Below, in pieces: positions 34,567-42,312 of a stretch of DNA of 64,000 bases (positions are counted from its first letter, which is position 1; each line of letters starts with the position of its first letter). Source of the stretch: Streptomyces sedi (GTDB taxonomy: Bacteria > Actinomycetota > Actinomycetes > Streptomycetales > Streptomycetaceae); the NCBI RefSeq assembly GCF_006335015.1, contig NZ_VDGT01000001.1, positions 1-64,000 on the forward strand, written 5' to 3'. The translations under genes were made by a program, and so were the position numbers. The notes under the pieces are model-generated. The model saw nothing but the letters and a program-made list of their open reading frames with translations, searched no databases and was not told where the DNA came from.

Positions 34567-35019
34567 TCATGCCGGACCGCCCGGCGTGACGGTGGACCGC
34601 TCGGCGTCGGCGGCCTCTGGCTTCCGGTCCACCTCGACGTACAGGGTCTTGACCCGGAGGTGGCCGCGGACCTGCCCGGCCAACCAGACGGCGGCGCCCA
34701 CCAGGACGCCGATCGCGAAGGCCTGCCCGTCGAGGAAGTCCGCGTCCCTCAGCAACAGCAGCAGCACGAGCAAGAGGCCCATCTGCGTGGTGTAGATCAG
34801 GAAGGCGGCGCCGAAGAACAGGTCGGGCCAGCGCTGGCCCACGTGGTTGAGCGACAGCAGCCCGATACCGAAGAACGCGGCGGCGACGAACACGCCGAAC
34901 GCGACACCGCCGGCCCCCCGTCCCCCGGCCACGAACGCGGCGACCGCGGTGGCCAGGACACCTACCGTGGCAGTGGGAAGCGCGGCGCCGCGGATGATCC
35001 GGGCGTCGTTGGACTGCAT
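34567..35019 (-). CDS. atpI: ATP synthase protein I
   Basis: This 150-residue protein has four membrane helices (TATVGVLATAVAAFVAGG, VAFGVFVAAAFFGIGLLSL, LFFGAAFLIYTTQMGLLLVLLLLL, AFAIGVLVGAAVWLAGQV) and a short charged tail. It is the first gene of the operon, as in other actinobacteria, where AtpI helps c-ring assembly or Mg2+ supply. The sequence is poorly conserved, so the call rests mainly on position, size and topology. The 226 bases between atpI and atpB hold no gene. Confidence 0.85.
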   Translation of the reverse strand: MQSNDARIIRGAALPTATVGVLATAVAAFVAGGRGAGGVAFGVFVAAAFFGIGLLSLNHVGQRWPDLFFGAAFLIYTTQMGLLLVLLLLLRDADFLDGQAFAIGVLVGAAVWLAGQVRGHLRVKTLYVEVDRKPEAADAERSTVTPGGPA

Positions 35020-35102
35020 GGAAGTGTTCTCCGACGGGCTTGGGGACTGTCGTCGTTGACGAGCGGTTTCGCACCCGGCCGTTGGGCCTCGATGCCGGGT
35101 TT

Positions 35103-35118
35103 CGTGAACGCTATCACA
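35103..35118 (-). promoter_or_regulatory. CRP-like palindrome upstream of the atp operon
   Basis: On the minus strand the site reads TGTGATAGCGTTCACG, i.e. perfect GTGA/TCAC arms around a 6-base centre, the classical CRP/FNR-family layout. It lies 84-99 bases before atpI within an unusually AT-rich stretch (35110-35140) that probably also holds the operon promoter. Streptomyces and mycobacterial Crp proteins recognise GTG-N6-(G)NCAC-type sites. Binding is not shown. Confidence 0.5.
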
Positions 35119-35146
35119 AACTTTTTGATGAGGTCTTTACTCGAAC

Positions 35147-35164
35147 GTGTGCAGGACCTCACAC
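35147..35164. promoter_or_regulatory. Second palindrome upstream of the atp operon
   Basis: GTGTG and CACAC arms (35147-35151, 35160-35164) are separated by 8 bases. It lies 30 bases further upstream than the CRP-like site and may be a second regulator site. Confidence 0.3.
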
Positions 35165-35308
35165 CGTTGGGAGTATGCCCGGCGCGCCGAAACCCCGTGA
35201 CGGCGGGGTCCTGCTAAGGCCTGCCGGCGAACGACGGGGACGCGCCACACGGTGAGTTGACGGGGTGCGCCCCGGCGGCGAGGCCGGTCGTCCGGCGTAC
35301 GGGAGAGG

Positions 35309-36655
35309 TCAGGAGTGGGTGTCGATCTTGCGGCGGGGCGCGAAGCGCTGACGGCCGCCGACCGCCGTCGCCCCGTGCGGCCCGGAGGAAGCCCGCGGCC
35401 CCGCCGCGCCCTCGGCGGCCGGCTCCCCCGCCTCGCCCGCGGCGTCCGGCTTCGCCGGAACGGCGCCGCCGGAGGCCGCCTCGCGCCGCGCCCGGTAGCG
35501 GTACCGCGGTGGCACGATCCGCTCCGCCCAGGCCGGCGCCCTCGGAGTGAACCGGGGCAGCAGCAACGCCACCAGCCCCACCCCGGAGAGCACCACGACC
35601 AGCGGCACCACCCACGCGTTGGCCCCCACCGAGTAGCCCACGGCGCCGAACGCCACCAGCGCCGACCAGAAGTACATGATCAGCACCGCGCGGCTCTGCG
35701 AGTGCCCGATCTCCAGCAGCCGGTGGTGCAGGTGCCCCCGGTCGGCCGCGAACGGCGAGCGGCCGTTCCACGTCCGCCGGACGATCGCCAGCACCAGGTC
35801 GAGGAAGGGCAGCACGATGATCGTCAACGGCAGCAGCAGCGGCATGTAGACCGGGACCGTCTCGGTCACCGCGTTCCGCTCCGAGCCGGAGAAGAGGGAG
35901 AGCGCGTCCGGGTCCACCTGCCCGGTCACCGAGACCGCGCCGCCCGCCAGGACAAGACCCAGCAGCATCGAACCCGAGTCGCCCATGAAGATCCGCGCCG
36001 GATGGACGTTGTGTGGCAGAAAGCCCAGACAGATCCCGACCAGCACCGCGGAGAACAGGGTGGCCGGCGCCGCCGCCTCGATGCCGTAGCCGTACCAGAT
36101 GCGGTACGTGTACAGGAAGAACGCCAGCGCCGCGACGCACACCATGCCGGCCGCCAGGCCGTCGAGCCCGTCGACGAAGTTGACCGCGTTGATCGTGATC
36201 ACCACGATCGCCACCGTCAGCAGCGTGCCCTGCATCGGGGTCAGCGCGACCATGCCGACGCCGGGGACCGGCAGCCACAGGATCGTCAGCCCCTGGAGCA
36301 CCATCACGCCGGCGGCGATCATCTGGAGCCCCAGCTTGATCAGGGCGTCCACGCCGTACTTGTCGTCCAGGACGCCGACCACCCAGATCAGGGCGGCGCC
36401 CGAGAGCAGCGCCCTGGGCTCGTCGGAGAGGCGGAACACCTGGCCGACGTTGGTGAGTTGGGAAGCGACCAGCAGCCCGGCGCAGAGCCCCCCGAACATC
36501 GCGATGCCGCCCAGTCTCGGGGTCGGCTCGCGGTGCACGTCCCGCGCCCTGATCGGAGGCATGGCGCCCCAGGCGATCGCGAACTTCCGCACCGGCCCGG
36601 TCAGCAGGTAGGTGACGGCCGCCGCGACGCAGAGCGTCAAGAGGTATTCGCGCAC
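35309..36655 (-). CDS. Undecaprenyl-phosphate sugar-1-phosphate transferase (WecA/Rfe/MraY family)
   Basis: The protein has 448 residues with about eleven membrane helices. The MraY/WecA motifs are intact: [14 protein letters not shown] near the N-terminus, [12 protein letters not shown] (first Asp pair), [15 protein letters not shown], and [15 protein letters not shown] (His-rich loop). It moves N-acetylhexosamine-1-phosphate from UDP to undecaprenyl phosphate, the first step of a wall polymer or linker. GTG 36655 is chosen because GGGG lies 7 bases upstream and family proteins begin (M/V)REYLLTL. A Pro/Ala/Gly/Arg tail of about 85 residues follows the last helix. It belongs to the conserved atp-prfA block. 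Confidence 0.9.
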   Translation of the reverse strand: MREYLLTLCVAAAVTYLLTGPVRKFAIAWGAMPPIRARDVHREPTPRLGGIAMFGGLCAGLLVASQLTNVGQVFRLSDEPRALLSGAALIWVVGVLDDKYGVDALIKLGLQMIAAGVMVLQGLTILWLPVPGVGMVALTPMQGTLLTVAIVVITINAVNFVDGLDGLAAGMVCVAALAFFLYTYRIWYGYGIEAAAPATLFSAVLVGICLGFLPHNVHPARIFMGDSGSMLLGLVLAGGAVSVTGQVDPDALSLFSGSERNAVTETVPVYMPLLLPLTIIVLPFLDLVLAIVRRTWNGRSPFAADRGHLHHRLLEIGHSQSRAVLIMYFWSALVAFGAVGYSVGANAWVVPLVVVLSGVGLVALLLPRFTPRAPAWAERIVPPRYRYRARREAASGGAVPAKPDAAGEAGEPAAEGAAGPRASSGPHGATAVGGRQRFAPRRKIDTHS

Positions 36656-36859
36656 AAGCTGCCCCAGAGATCTCGCTGGACTACCGCGCAACACCCTCTC
36701 ATGTCCGCACCGTGGTCAAGCGCCCACCGAGACTACGCCCGACCACGTCAAACCCACGTAAGCACACGGCGAATCGGACCTCCACGCCCAAGCCGCGCCT
36801 TTCGCTCGCGCCCTTCGCTCACGCCCTTCACACACACCCTTCGCGCCCCGGGGCGCGCC

Positions 36860-37558
36860 TCAGCGCGCCCCCACGCGACCGTCCGGCGTCGACACCCCGG
36901 TCAACGCGGTGACCACCGGGTCGAGCGCCGTCCTGATCTCCTCGCCCACACTGCGGAAGTACGGCAGCGGAGCGCCGTACGGGTCCTGCACCTCGTCCGC
37001 CTCCACGCTCGGCGCCAGCAGCCAGCCGCGCAGCGCCGCCGCCGCCCGCGCCAGCGCCCTGGCGCGCACCACCAGCGACTCGGGCGAGGCCGCGACCGGC
37101 AGCGTCGCCAGGTCGATCGCCCGCACCAGCCGGGTGAACTCCTTGAGCGTGAACGTGCGCAGCCCGGCCGAGTGCCCCATCGAGATCACCTGCGCGCGGT
37201 GGTCCCGGGTCGCGGTCAGCACCAGGTCGGCCCGTATCACGTGCTCGTCGAGCAGCTCGCGGCCGAAGAAGCCGCCCGGGTCGGCCCCGTACTCCGCGAG
37301 CAGCTCGGCGGCGTGCTCCTCCATGGGCGCGCCCTCGTGCCCCCAGGTGCCGGCCGACTCCACCACCACGCTCCTGGCGCCCTCGCCGAGCCTCTCGACC
37401 AGCGCCTGCCGGGTGAGACGTTCGGTGATCGGGGAACGGCACACGTTCCCCGTGCTGACGTGCAGGATGCGGAACACCGGCGTCCCCAGGGCCGGTTCGG
37501 CGAAGGCGCGTGGCGCGGCTATGCCCGGGTCGGGAGGGCCCTCAGCGGACGCCGTCAA
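36860..37558 (-). CDS. Low-molecular-weight tyrosine phosphatase-like protein with Ser for catalytic Cys
   Basis: The protein has 232 residues. The LMW-PTP fold is clear: P-loop ILHVSTGNVCRSPITERL (about 31-48), ESAGTWGHEGAP, and a C-terminal DP loop DEVQDPYGAPLPYF. In active enzymes the loop reads C-x-G-N-x-C-R-S; here the first position is Ser35 (codon AGC), while the second Cys40, Arg41 and the DP aspartate are kept. The protein may be a pseudo-phosphatase or binding protein. The ATG at 37558 overlaps the stop of the Sua5 gene by 4 bases, so it is in the prfA-prmC-sua5 operon. Confidence 0.85.
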   Translation of the reverse strand: MTASAEGPPDPGIAAPRAFAEPALGTPVFRILHVSTGNVCRSPITERLTRQALVERLGEGARSVVVESAGTWGHEGAPMEEHAAELLAEYGADPGGFFGRELLDEHVIRADLVLTATRDHRAQVISMGHSAGLRTFTLKEFTRLVRAIDLATLPVAASPESLVVRARALARAAAALRGWLLAPSVEADEVQDPYGAPLPYFRSVGEEIRTALDPVVTALTGVSTPDGRVGAR

Positions 37559-38202
37559 TGCGCGGACTCCAGATCGGGTACGACCTTGCGCAGCTCCTCC
37601 TCGCTCACCGCCCCGGCGCGCAGCAGCACCGGCACCTCTCCGGTGACATCGACGATGGAGGACGGCACGTTGTCCGGCGTCTCGCCGCCGTCGAGGTAGA
37701 CAGCCACCGAGTCGGCGAGCATCTCCCTGGCCTCGTCGCAGGTGCTCGGCGCCGGGCGGCCCGTGAGGTTGGCGCTGGAGACGGCCATCGGGCCGACGTC
37801 CTTGAGGAGTTCGAGCGCGACCGGGTGCAGCGGCATCCGCACGGCAACGGTGCCGCGGGTCTCCCCCAGGTCCCAGTTGAGCGACGGCTGGTGGCGCGCG
37901 ACCAGCGTGAGGGCGCCCGGCCAGAACGCGTCGACCAGCTCCCAGGCCAGCTCGGAGAAGTCCGTCACCAGCCCGTGCAGCACCGTCGGAGAGCCGACCA
38001 GCACCGGCGAGGGCACACCCCGGCCACGCCCCTTGGCGGCCAGCAGGTCGGCCACCGCGTCGGCGTTGAAGGCGTCGGCGCCCACGCCGTAGACCGTGTC
38101 GGTCGGCAGGACCACCAGGTCACCCCGGCGAACGGCCGAGGCCGCCTCGCGCAGCCCGTGCCCGCGGTCGACCTCGTCCGCGCAGTCGTAACGCCGTGCC
38201 AT
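37555..38202 (-). CDS. Threonylcarbamoyl-AMP synthase (Sua5/YciO/YrdC family)
   Basis: The protein has 215 residues. The YrdC fold shows GDLVVLPTDTVYGVGADAFN (about 26-45), FWPGALTLVARH, TVAVRMPLHP and PMAVSSANLTGRPA. It makes L-threonylcarbamoyladenylate from Thr, bicarbonate and ATP for t6A37 of ANN-decoding tRNAs. It lacks the C-terminal Sua5 domain, so it is YrdC/TsaC-length. ATG 38202 has GAGAGGAG 8 bases upstream. It sits between prmC and the phosphatase-like gene. Confidence 0.9.
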   Translation of the reverse strand: MARRYDCADEVDRGHGLREAASAVRRGDLVVLPTDTVYGVGADAFNADAVADLLAAKGRGRGVPSPVLVGSPTVLHGLVTDFSELAWELVDAFWPGALTLVARHQPSLNWDLGETRGTVAVRMPLHPVALELLKDVGPMAVSSANLTGRPAPSTCDEAREMLADSVAVYLDGGETPDNVPSSIVDVTGEVPVLLRAGAVSEEELRKVVPDLESAH

Positions 38203-38236
38203 CACACTTGCTCCTCTCGCGGTGCGCGACCGCGGG

Positions 38237-39193
38237 TCATCGGGCCACCCGCCGCGCGGTGGCGAACCGCGGGCGCTTGTTGAGGTCCGGGTGGTCCGCC
38301 GCGTCGGCCCAACCACGGTCCTCGGTGAAGATCCACGGGACCTGCCCGCCCTGGGTGTCGGCGTGCTCCACGACGACCATCCCGCCGGGCCGCAGCAGCC
38401 GGCGCGCCGCCCGCTCAAGGCCCCGGATGGTGTCCAGCCCGTCCTCGCCGGAGAACAGCGCCAGCTCCGGGTCGTGGTCGCGCGCCTCGGGCGCCACGTG
38501 CTCCCACTCGCCGAGCGGGATGTAGGGCGGGTTGGAGATCACCAGGTCGACCTGCCCGGTCAGCTCGGGCAGCGCCTCGCGGGCGTCGCCGTGGTGGAGC
38601 ACCACCCTGCTGCCCTCGACGTTCCTGCGGGCCCACAGCAGCGCGCGTTCGTCCAACTCGACGGCGTGCACCCGGGAACGCGGCACCTCCTGCGCCAGGG
38701 CCAGCGCGATCGCGCCCGAGCCCGTGCAGAGGTCGACGATCAGCGGCTCGGCCACGTCCATCGCGCGGACCGCGTCTATCGCCCAGCCGACCACCGACTC
38801 GGTCTCCGGCCTGGGCACGAAGACGCCGGGCCCCACCTGGAGTTCGAGGTAACGGAAGAACGCGCGCCCGGTGATGTGCTGGAGCGGCTCCCGCGCCTCG
38901 CGGCGGGCCACCGCCTCCCAGTAGCGGGCGTCGAACTCGGCGTCGGCGACCGAGTGCAGCCGCGACCGCTCCGTGCCGTGCACGTGCGCCGCCAACTCCT
39001 CGGCGTCGAACCGGGGCGAGGGCACGCCGGCGTCCGCGAGCCGCTGCGTCGCCCTGGCCACCTCGGCCAGCAGCACCGAACGCCCGCCGGCCGGGGGCTG
39101 CGGGCCGCCCGTCGACGCCTGGGTCGACGCCCCGGCCTCGGAAGCCCCGGCCTCGGAACCGGAGGAACCGAAAGAAGCAGTCACATCGCCCAC
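38237..39193 (-). CDS. prmC: Release factor glutamine methyltransferase
   Basis: The protein has 318 residues. An N-terminal helical substrate-recognition domain follows a disordered Gly/Ser/Ala leader of about 35 residues; the SAM-binding domain has VDLCTGSGAIALALA (motif I) and the catalytic NPPY tetrad in VISNPPYIPLGEW. It N5-methylates the Gln of the GGQ motif of RF1/RF2. It lies 7 bases downstream of prfA, whose product is its substrate. The family core starts near GGRSVLLAEVARAT, so a shorter start is possible. Confidence 0.93.
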   Translation of the reverse strand: MGDVTASFGSSGSEAGASEAGASTQASTGGPQPPAGGRSVLLAEVARATQRLADAGVPSPRFDAEELAAHVHGTERSRLHSVADAEFDARYWEAVARREAREPLQHITGRAFFRYLELQVGPGVFVPRPETESVVGWAIDAVRAMDVAEPLIVDLCTGSGAIALALAQEVPRSRVHAVELDERALLWARRNVEGSRVVLHHGDAREALPELTGQVDLVISNPPYIPLGEWEHVAPEARDHDPELALFSGEDGLDTIRGLERAARRLLRPGGMVVVEHADTQGGQVPWIFTEDRGWADAADHPDLNKRPRFATARRVAR

Positions 39194-39200
39194 CCTACGT

Positions 39201-40271
39201 TCACTGCGCGGCGGCCAGCTTGGCCGCCGAGTCGGCGTCCACGCAGGCCTGGATCACCGCGTCCAGCTCGCCGTCGAGCACGCGGTCGAGGTTATACGCC
39301 TTGTAACCCACCCGGTGGTCGGAGATCCGGTTCTCCGGGTAGTTGTAGGTGCGCACCCGCTCCGAACGGTCCACGGTCCGCACCTGGCTGCGGCGCGCGT
39401 CGGACGCCTCGCGGTCGGCCTCCTCCTGGGCGGCGGCGAGCAGCCGGGCGCGCAGGATGCGCAGCGCCTGCTCCTTGTTCTGGAGCTGGCTCTTCTCGTT
39501 CTGGCAGGAGACCACGATGCCGGTCGGCAGGTGGGTGAGGCGGACGGCGGAGTCCGTGGTGTTGACCGACTGCCCGCCGGGCCCCGAGGAGCGGTAGACG
39601 TCGACCCGCAGGTCGTTCTGGTTGATCTCCACGTCGACGTCCTCGGCCTCGGGCAGCACCAGCACGCCGGCCGCCGAGGTGTGGATGCGGCCCTGCGACT
39701 CGGTCGCCGGCACCCGCTGCACCCGGTGCACCCCGCCCTCGTACTTCAGCCGGGCCCACACGCCCTGCCCCGGCTCGGGGTTGCCCTTCGTCTTCACCGC
39801 GACCGAGACGTCCTTGTAGCCGCCCAGGTCGGACTCGTTGCCGTCGATCAACTCGGTCTGCCAGCCGACGCGTTCGGCGTAGCGCAGATACATCCGCAGC
39901 AGATCGCCGGCGAACAGCGCGGACTCGTCGCCGCCCTCGCCCGCCTTGATCTCCAGGATGACGTCCTTGTCGTCGCTCGGGTCGCGGGGCACGAGCAGCA
40001 GCCGCAACTCGTCGGTCAGCTCCTCCCTGCGAGCCGTGAGGCTCTTCACCTCGGCGGCGAAGTCCGGGTCCTCGGCCGCCAGTTCGCGGGCGGTCTCGAT
40101 GTCCTCGCCGGTCGCCAGCCACCGCCGGTAGCCGCGGACGATCGGGGTCAGCTCGGCGTAGCGCCGGCCGTAGCGGCGAACGGCCGCCTGGTCCGCGTGG
40201 ACCGAGGGGTCGGCGAGCCGTCGTTCGAGGTCGGCGTGTTCGCCGATCAGTTCCTCGACCGCCTCGAACAT
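39201..40271 (-). CDS. prfA: Peptide chain release factor 1
   Basis: The protein has 356 residues. It has the RF1 codon-recognition PAT tripeptide (188-190) in [17 protein letters not shown] and the catalytic GGQ (232-234) in [20 protein letters not shown]. It releases peptides at UAA/UAG. The [24 protein letters not shown] segment [18 protein letters not shown] is the family signature. It starts 101 bases after rpmE and precedes prmC by 7 bases. Confidence 0.97.
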   Translation of the reverse strand: MFEAVEELIGEHADLERRLADPSVHADQAAVRRYGRRYAELTPIVRGYRRWLATGEDIETARELAAEDPDFAAEVKSLTARREELTDELRLLLVPRDPSDDKDVILEIKAGEGGDESALFAGDLLRMYLRYAERVGWQTELIDGNESDLGGYKDVSVAVKTKGNPEPGQGVWARLKYEGGVHRVQRVPATESQGRIHTSAAGVLVLPEAEDVDVEINQNDLRVDVYRSSGPGGQSVNTTDSAVRLTHLPTGIVVSCQNEKSQLQNKEQALRILRARLLAAAQEEADREASDARRSQVRTVDRSERVRTYNYPENRISDHRVGYKAYNLDRVLDGELDAVIQACVDADSAAKLAAAQ

Positions 40272-40372
40272 GGTGGGTCGCTCCTGGAGTGTGGGACCGG
40301 GTGTGGGGACGCGAAAGGCGCCGGTCCGGCCGCCGTGGTGCAGGAAGCGGCCGGCCGACGCCGACGGGGTCG

Positions 40373-40597
40373 CTACTTGCGGTTCGACCCGGCGTTCTTG
40401 CCGAAGCGCGCCTCGAACCTGGCCACCCGACCACCGGTGTCGAGGATCTTCTGCTTACCGGTGTAGAAGGGGTGGCACTCCGAGCAGATGTCGGCGCGGA
40501 TGCTGCCGCCGTCGACGGTGCTGCGGGTGGTGAACGACGCGCCGCAGGTGCAGCTGACCTGGGTCTCGACGTACTCCGGGTGAATGTCGCGCTTCAA
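40373..40597 (-). CDS. rpmE: Ribosomal protein bL31 (zinc-binding form)
   Basis: The protein has 74 residues. CTCG (about 16-19) and CSEC (about 37-40) give the four Cys of the zinc-containing (C+) form, with [20 protein letters not shown], the L31 signature. The TTG start at 40597 is preferred because AGGAG lies 5 bases upstream and it gives the family N-terminus (M)KRDIHPEYV. It is the first gene of the prfA-prmC-sua5 series. Confidence 0.95.
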   Translation of the reverse strand: MKRDIHPEYVETQVSCTCGASFTTRSTVDGGSIRADICSECHPFYTGKQKILDTGGRVARFEARFGKNAGSNRK

Positions 40598-41058
40598 GGC
40601 TTCTCCTAGGGTTCGGGAGGGCCGCCGGGTCGGCGCGCGGAATGCGCGCCGTGAACCGGGACCGACGCTCCAGTCTGCCAGCACTGGCACGTGTCGACCA
40701 AAACGGGGTCGGCAACGCGGATATTCCCTGCCGGGAGGGCTCGGGAGCACCCCACCCGCGCGTGATCGACCACGCCAGCCCGCACCAGGGGCGCGGGGAA
40801 CTGCGCGAGCGACCCGACGCCGGGCTCACGCCGACACCCCACCCCGCCACGAAGCTCCGTAGTCGACCGCGCCCCGCCACCCAGCATTCGCGCCGTTCCC
40901 CGCGCCCCCAAGCAGGCCGTCACCTACCGAGCGCGAACCCACGCCTGACCGACCACGCCAGCCCACACCAGGGGCGCGGGGAACTGCGCGAGAAACCCAC
41001 CACCGGGCTCACGCCGACAACGAAACCGGAACCGCCCCGGCACAGCTGTCGCACCCCC
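40598..41058. repeat. Repeat-rich spacer between the LCP gene and rpmE, locus B
   Basis: This 461-base spacer has no gene. It contains three copies of the dispersed 20-base core (40788-40807 plus, 40889-40908 inverted with one mismatch, 40971-40990 plus) and, around the plus copies, a 74-base direct repeat (40763-40836 and 40946-41019, about 67/74 identical). The inverted middle copy can pair with either flanking copy, giving two alternative hairpins in the LCP 3' region. The rpmE promoter must lie at the 40600-40760 end. Confidence 0.7.
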
Positions 41059-42183
41059 TCAGCTCCGCAGGACCCCGTTTCCGCCGCCCTCCTCCGCCGC
41101 CGAGTCGCGGATCGCCGAGCGGGGCACCGGGCGGTCCTCGCGCAGCGCGTCCCAGACCTGGCGGGACTGCTCGGTCAGCGGCGCGACCCGGTTGGGGTCG
41201 GCGGGGTCGTAGCCGACGGGCAGCGTCACCATCTGCGTCGCGTCGGGGCCTATGTCCCCCAGGGTGCGGGTGAGGTCGACGAGCTTGCGGACGGAGGCCA
41301 GGTCGGAGTCCGTGGTGAGCGACGAGGTCGCCGTGTCGGCGAGGTCGTAGAGCCGCTTCGGGTTGCCCACCAGGTCCACGCCGTCGACCTGGCTCATCAG
41401 GGAGCGCAGAAACGACTGCTGGAGCTGGATGCGGCCCAGGTCGCTGCCGTCCCCGACGGCCTTCCTCGTGCGCACCAGCGCCAGCGACTCGCGTCCGCTG
41501 AGGGTGTGGGTGCCGGCGGACAGCCGCAGATGGCTGTCGCTGTCCTCGATCGCCTCGTTGGTGGTGACCTCGACCCCGCCCAGCGCGTCGACGAGCCGCT
41601 CGAAGCCGGCGAAGTCGACCTCCAGGAAGTGGTCCATCCGCAGCCCGGTCATCGCCTCGACGGTCTTGACCGCGCAGACCGGGCCGCCGACGCCGTACGC
41701 CTCGTTGAACATGGTGCGTTCCACCGCGGGCGCCTCGCCGCCGCCGTCGGCCCTTTCGCACGCGGGGCGCGGCACGATGGTGTCCCTGGGGATGGAGACG
41801 ACGGTGGCCGCGTCGTGGTCCTCGTTGACGTGCAGGATCATCGCCGTGTCGGAGCGGGCCTCGCCGTCCGGGTCGTCGCCGCCGAAGGCGCCGTTCTCGC
41901 CGGTCCTGGTGTCGGAGCCGAGGACCAGCACGTCCGTCGAGCCGTTGTCGCTGTCCTCGGGGCGGTCACCGCCGAGGGCCTCCTCGATGTCTATCTGGGA
42001 GATGTTCCCGTCGAGCTTGAGGTAGAGCGCGGTGCCGGCGGCGCCCGCCAGGACGGCGAGGACGACGGCGGTGACCAGCGCCGCCCGGACCAGGCGGCGG
42101 CGACGGAACGCTGACGGCGGAGGGTCGTGCGGTTCCTCCTGGTCGGAGACCGCGTCGGGCCCTTCGCCCGTTGGAGGGACCAT
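41059..42183 (-). CDS. LytR-CpsA-Psr (LCP) family cell-wall glycopolymer ligase
   Basis: The protein has 374 residues. A cytoplasmic N-terminus with RRRR, one membrane helix (about 33-55) and an outer LCP domain are seen: LVLGSDTRTGEN, SDTAMILHVNEDHDAATVVSIPRDTIV, and DLGRIQLQQSFLRSL with conserved Asp and Arg for polyprenyl-pyrophosphate binding. LCP enzymes attach teichoic acid, arabinogalactan-type or capsule polymers to peptidoglycan. With the WecA-like transferase nearby this is an envelope-building pair. It is separated from rho by a large hairpin. Confidence 0.92.
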   Translation of the reverse strand: MVPPTGEGPDAVSDQEEPHDPPPSAFRRRRLVRAALVTAVVLAVLAGAAGTALYLKLDGNISQIDIEEALGGDRPEDSDNGSTDVLVLGSDTRTGENGAFGGDDPDGEARSDTAMILHVNEDHDAATVVSIPRDTIVPRPACERADGGGEAPAVERTMFNEAYGVGGPVCAVKTVEAMTGLRMDHFLEVDFAGFERLVDALGGVEVTTNEAIEDSDSHLRLSAGTHTLSGRESLALVRTRKAVGDGSDLGRIQLQQSFLRSLMSQVDGVDLVGNPKRLYDLADTATSSLTTDSDLASVRKLVDLTRTLGDIGPDATQMVTLPVGYDPADPNRVAPLTEQSRQVWDALREDRPVPRSAIRDSAAEEGGGNGVLRS

Positions 42184-42237
42184 TCAGCCATTGTGCCCCT
42201 TTTGACCGGGAACCGCTTCTTCGGCCCGGAACGGCGA

Positions 42238-42289
42238 GGGCCGGTGCCCCCGCCTCCCGCCGTGTGGCGGGGAGCGGGGGCACCGGCCC
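42238..42289 (-). terminator. Terminator hairpin after rho
   Basis: A perfect 16-bp outer stem (42238-42253 with 42274-42289) plus an inner 6-bp stem with GTGT loop lies 24 bases past the rho stop, before the LCP gene. Confidence 0.75.
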
Positions 42290-42312
42290 GTGTCGACCTG
42301 ACGCGCGGCCGG

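Noticed and set aside
35315..37699. A 794-codon open frame on the plus strand
   Set aside because: It is antisense to the WecA-like and phosphatase-like genes. It has no motif and no ribosome-binding site.
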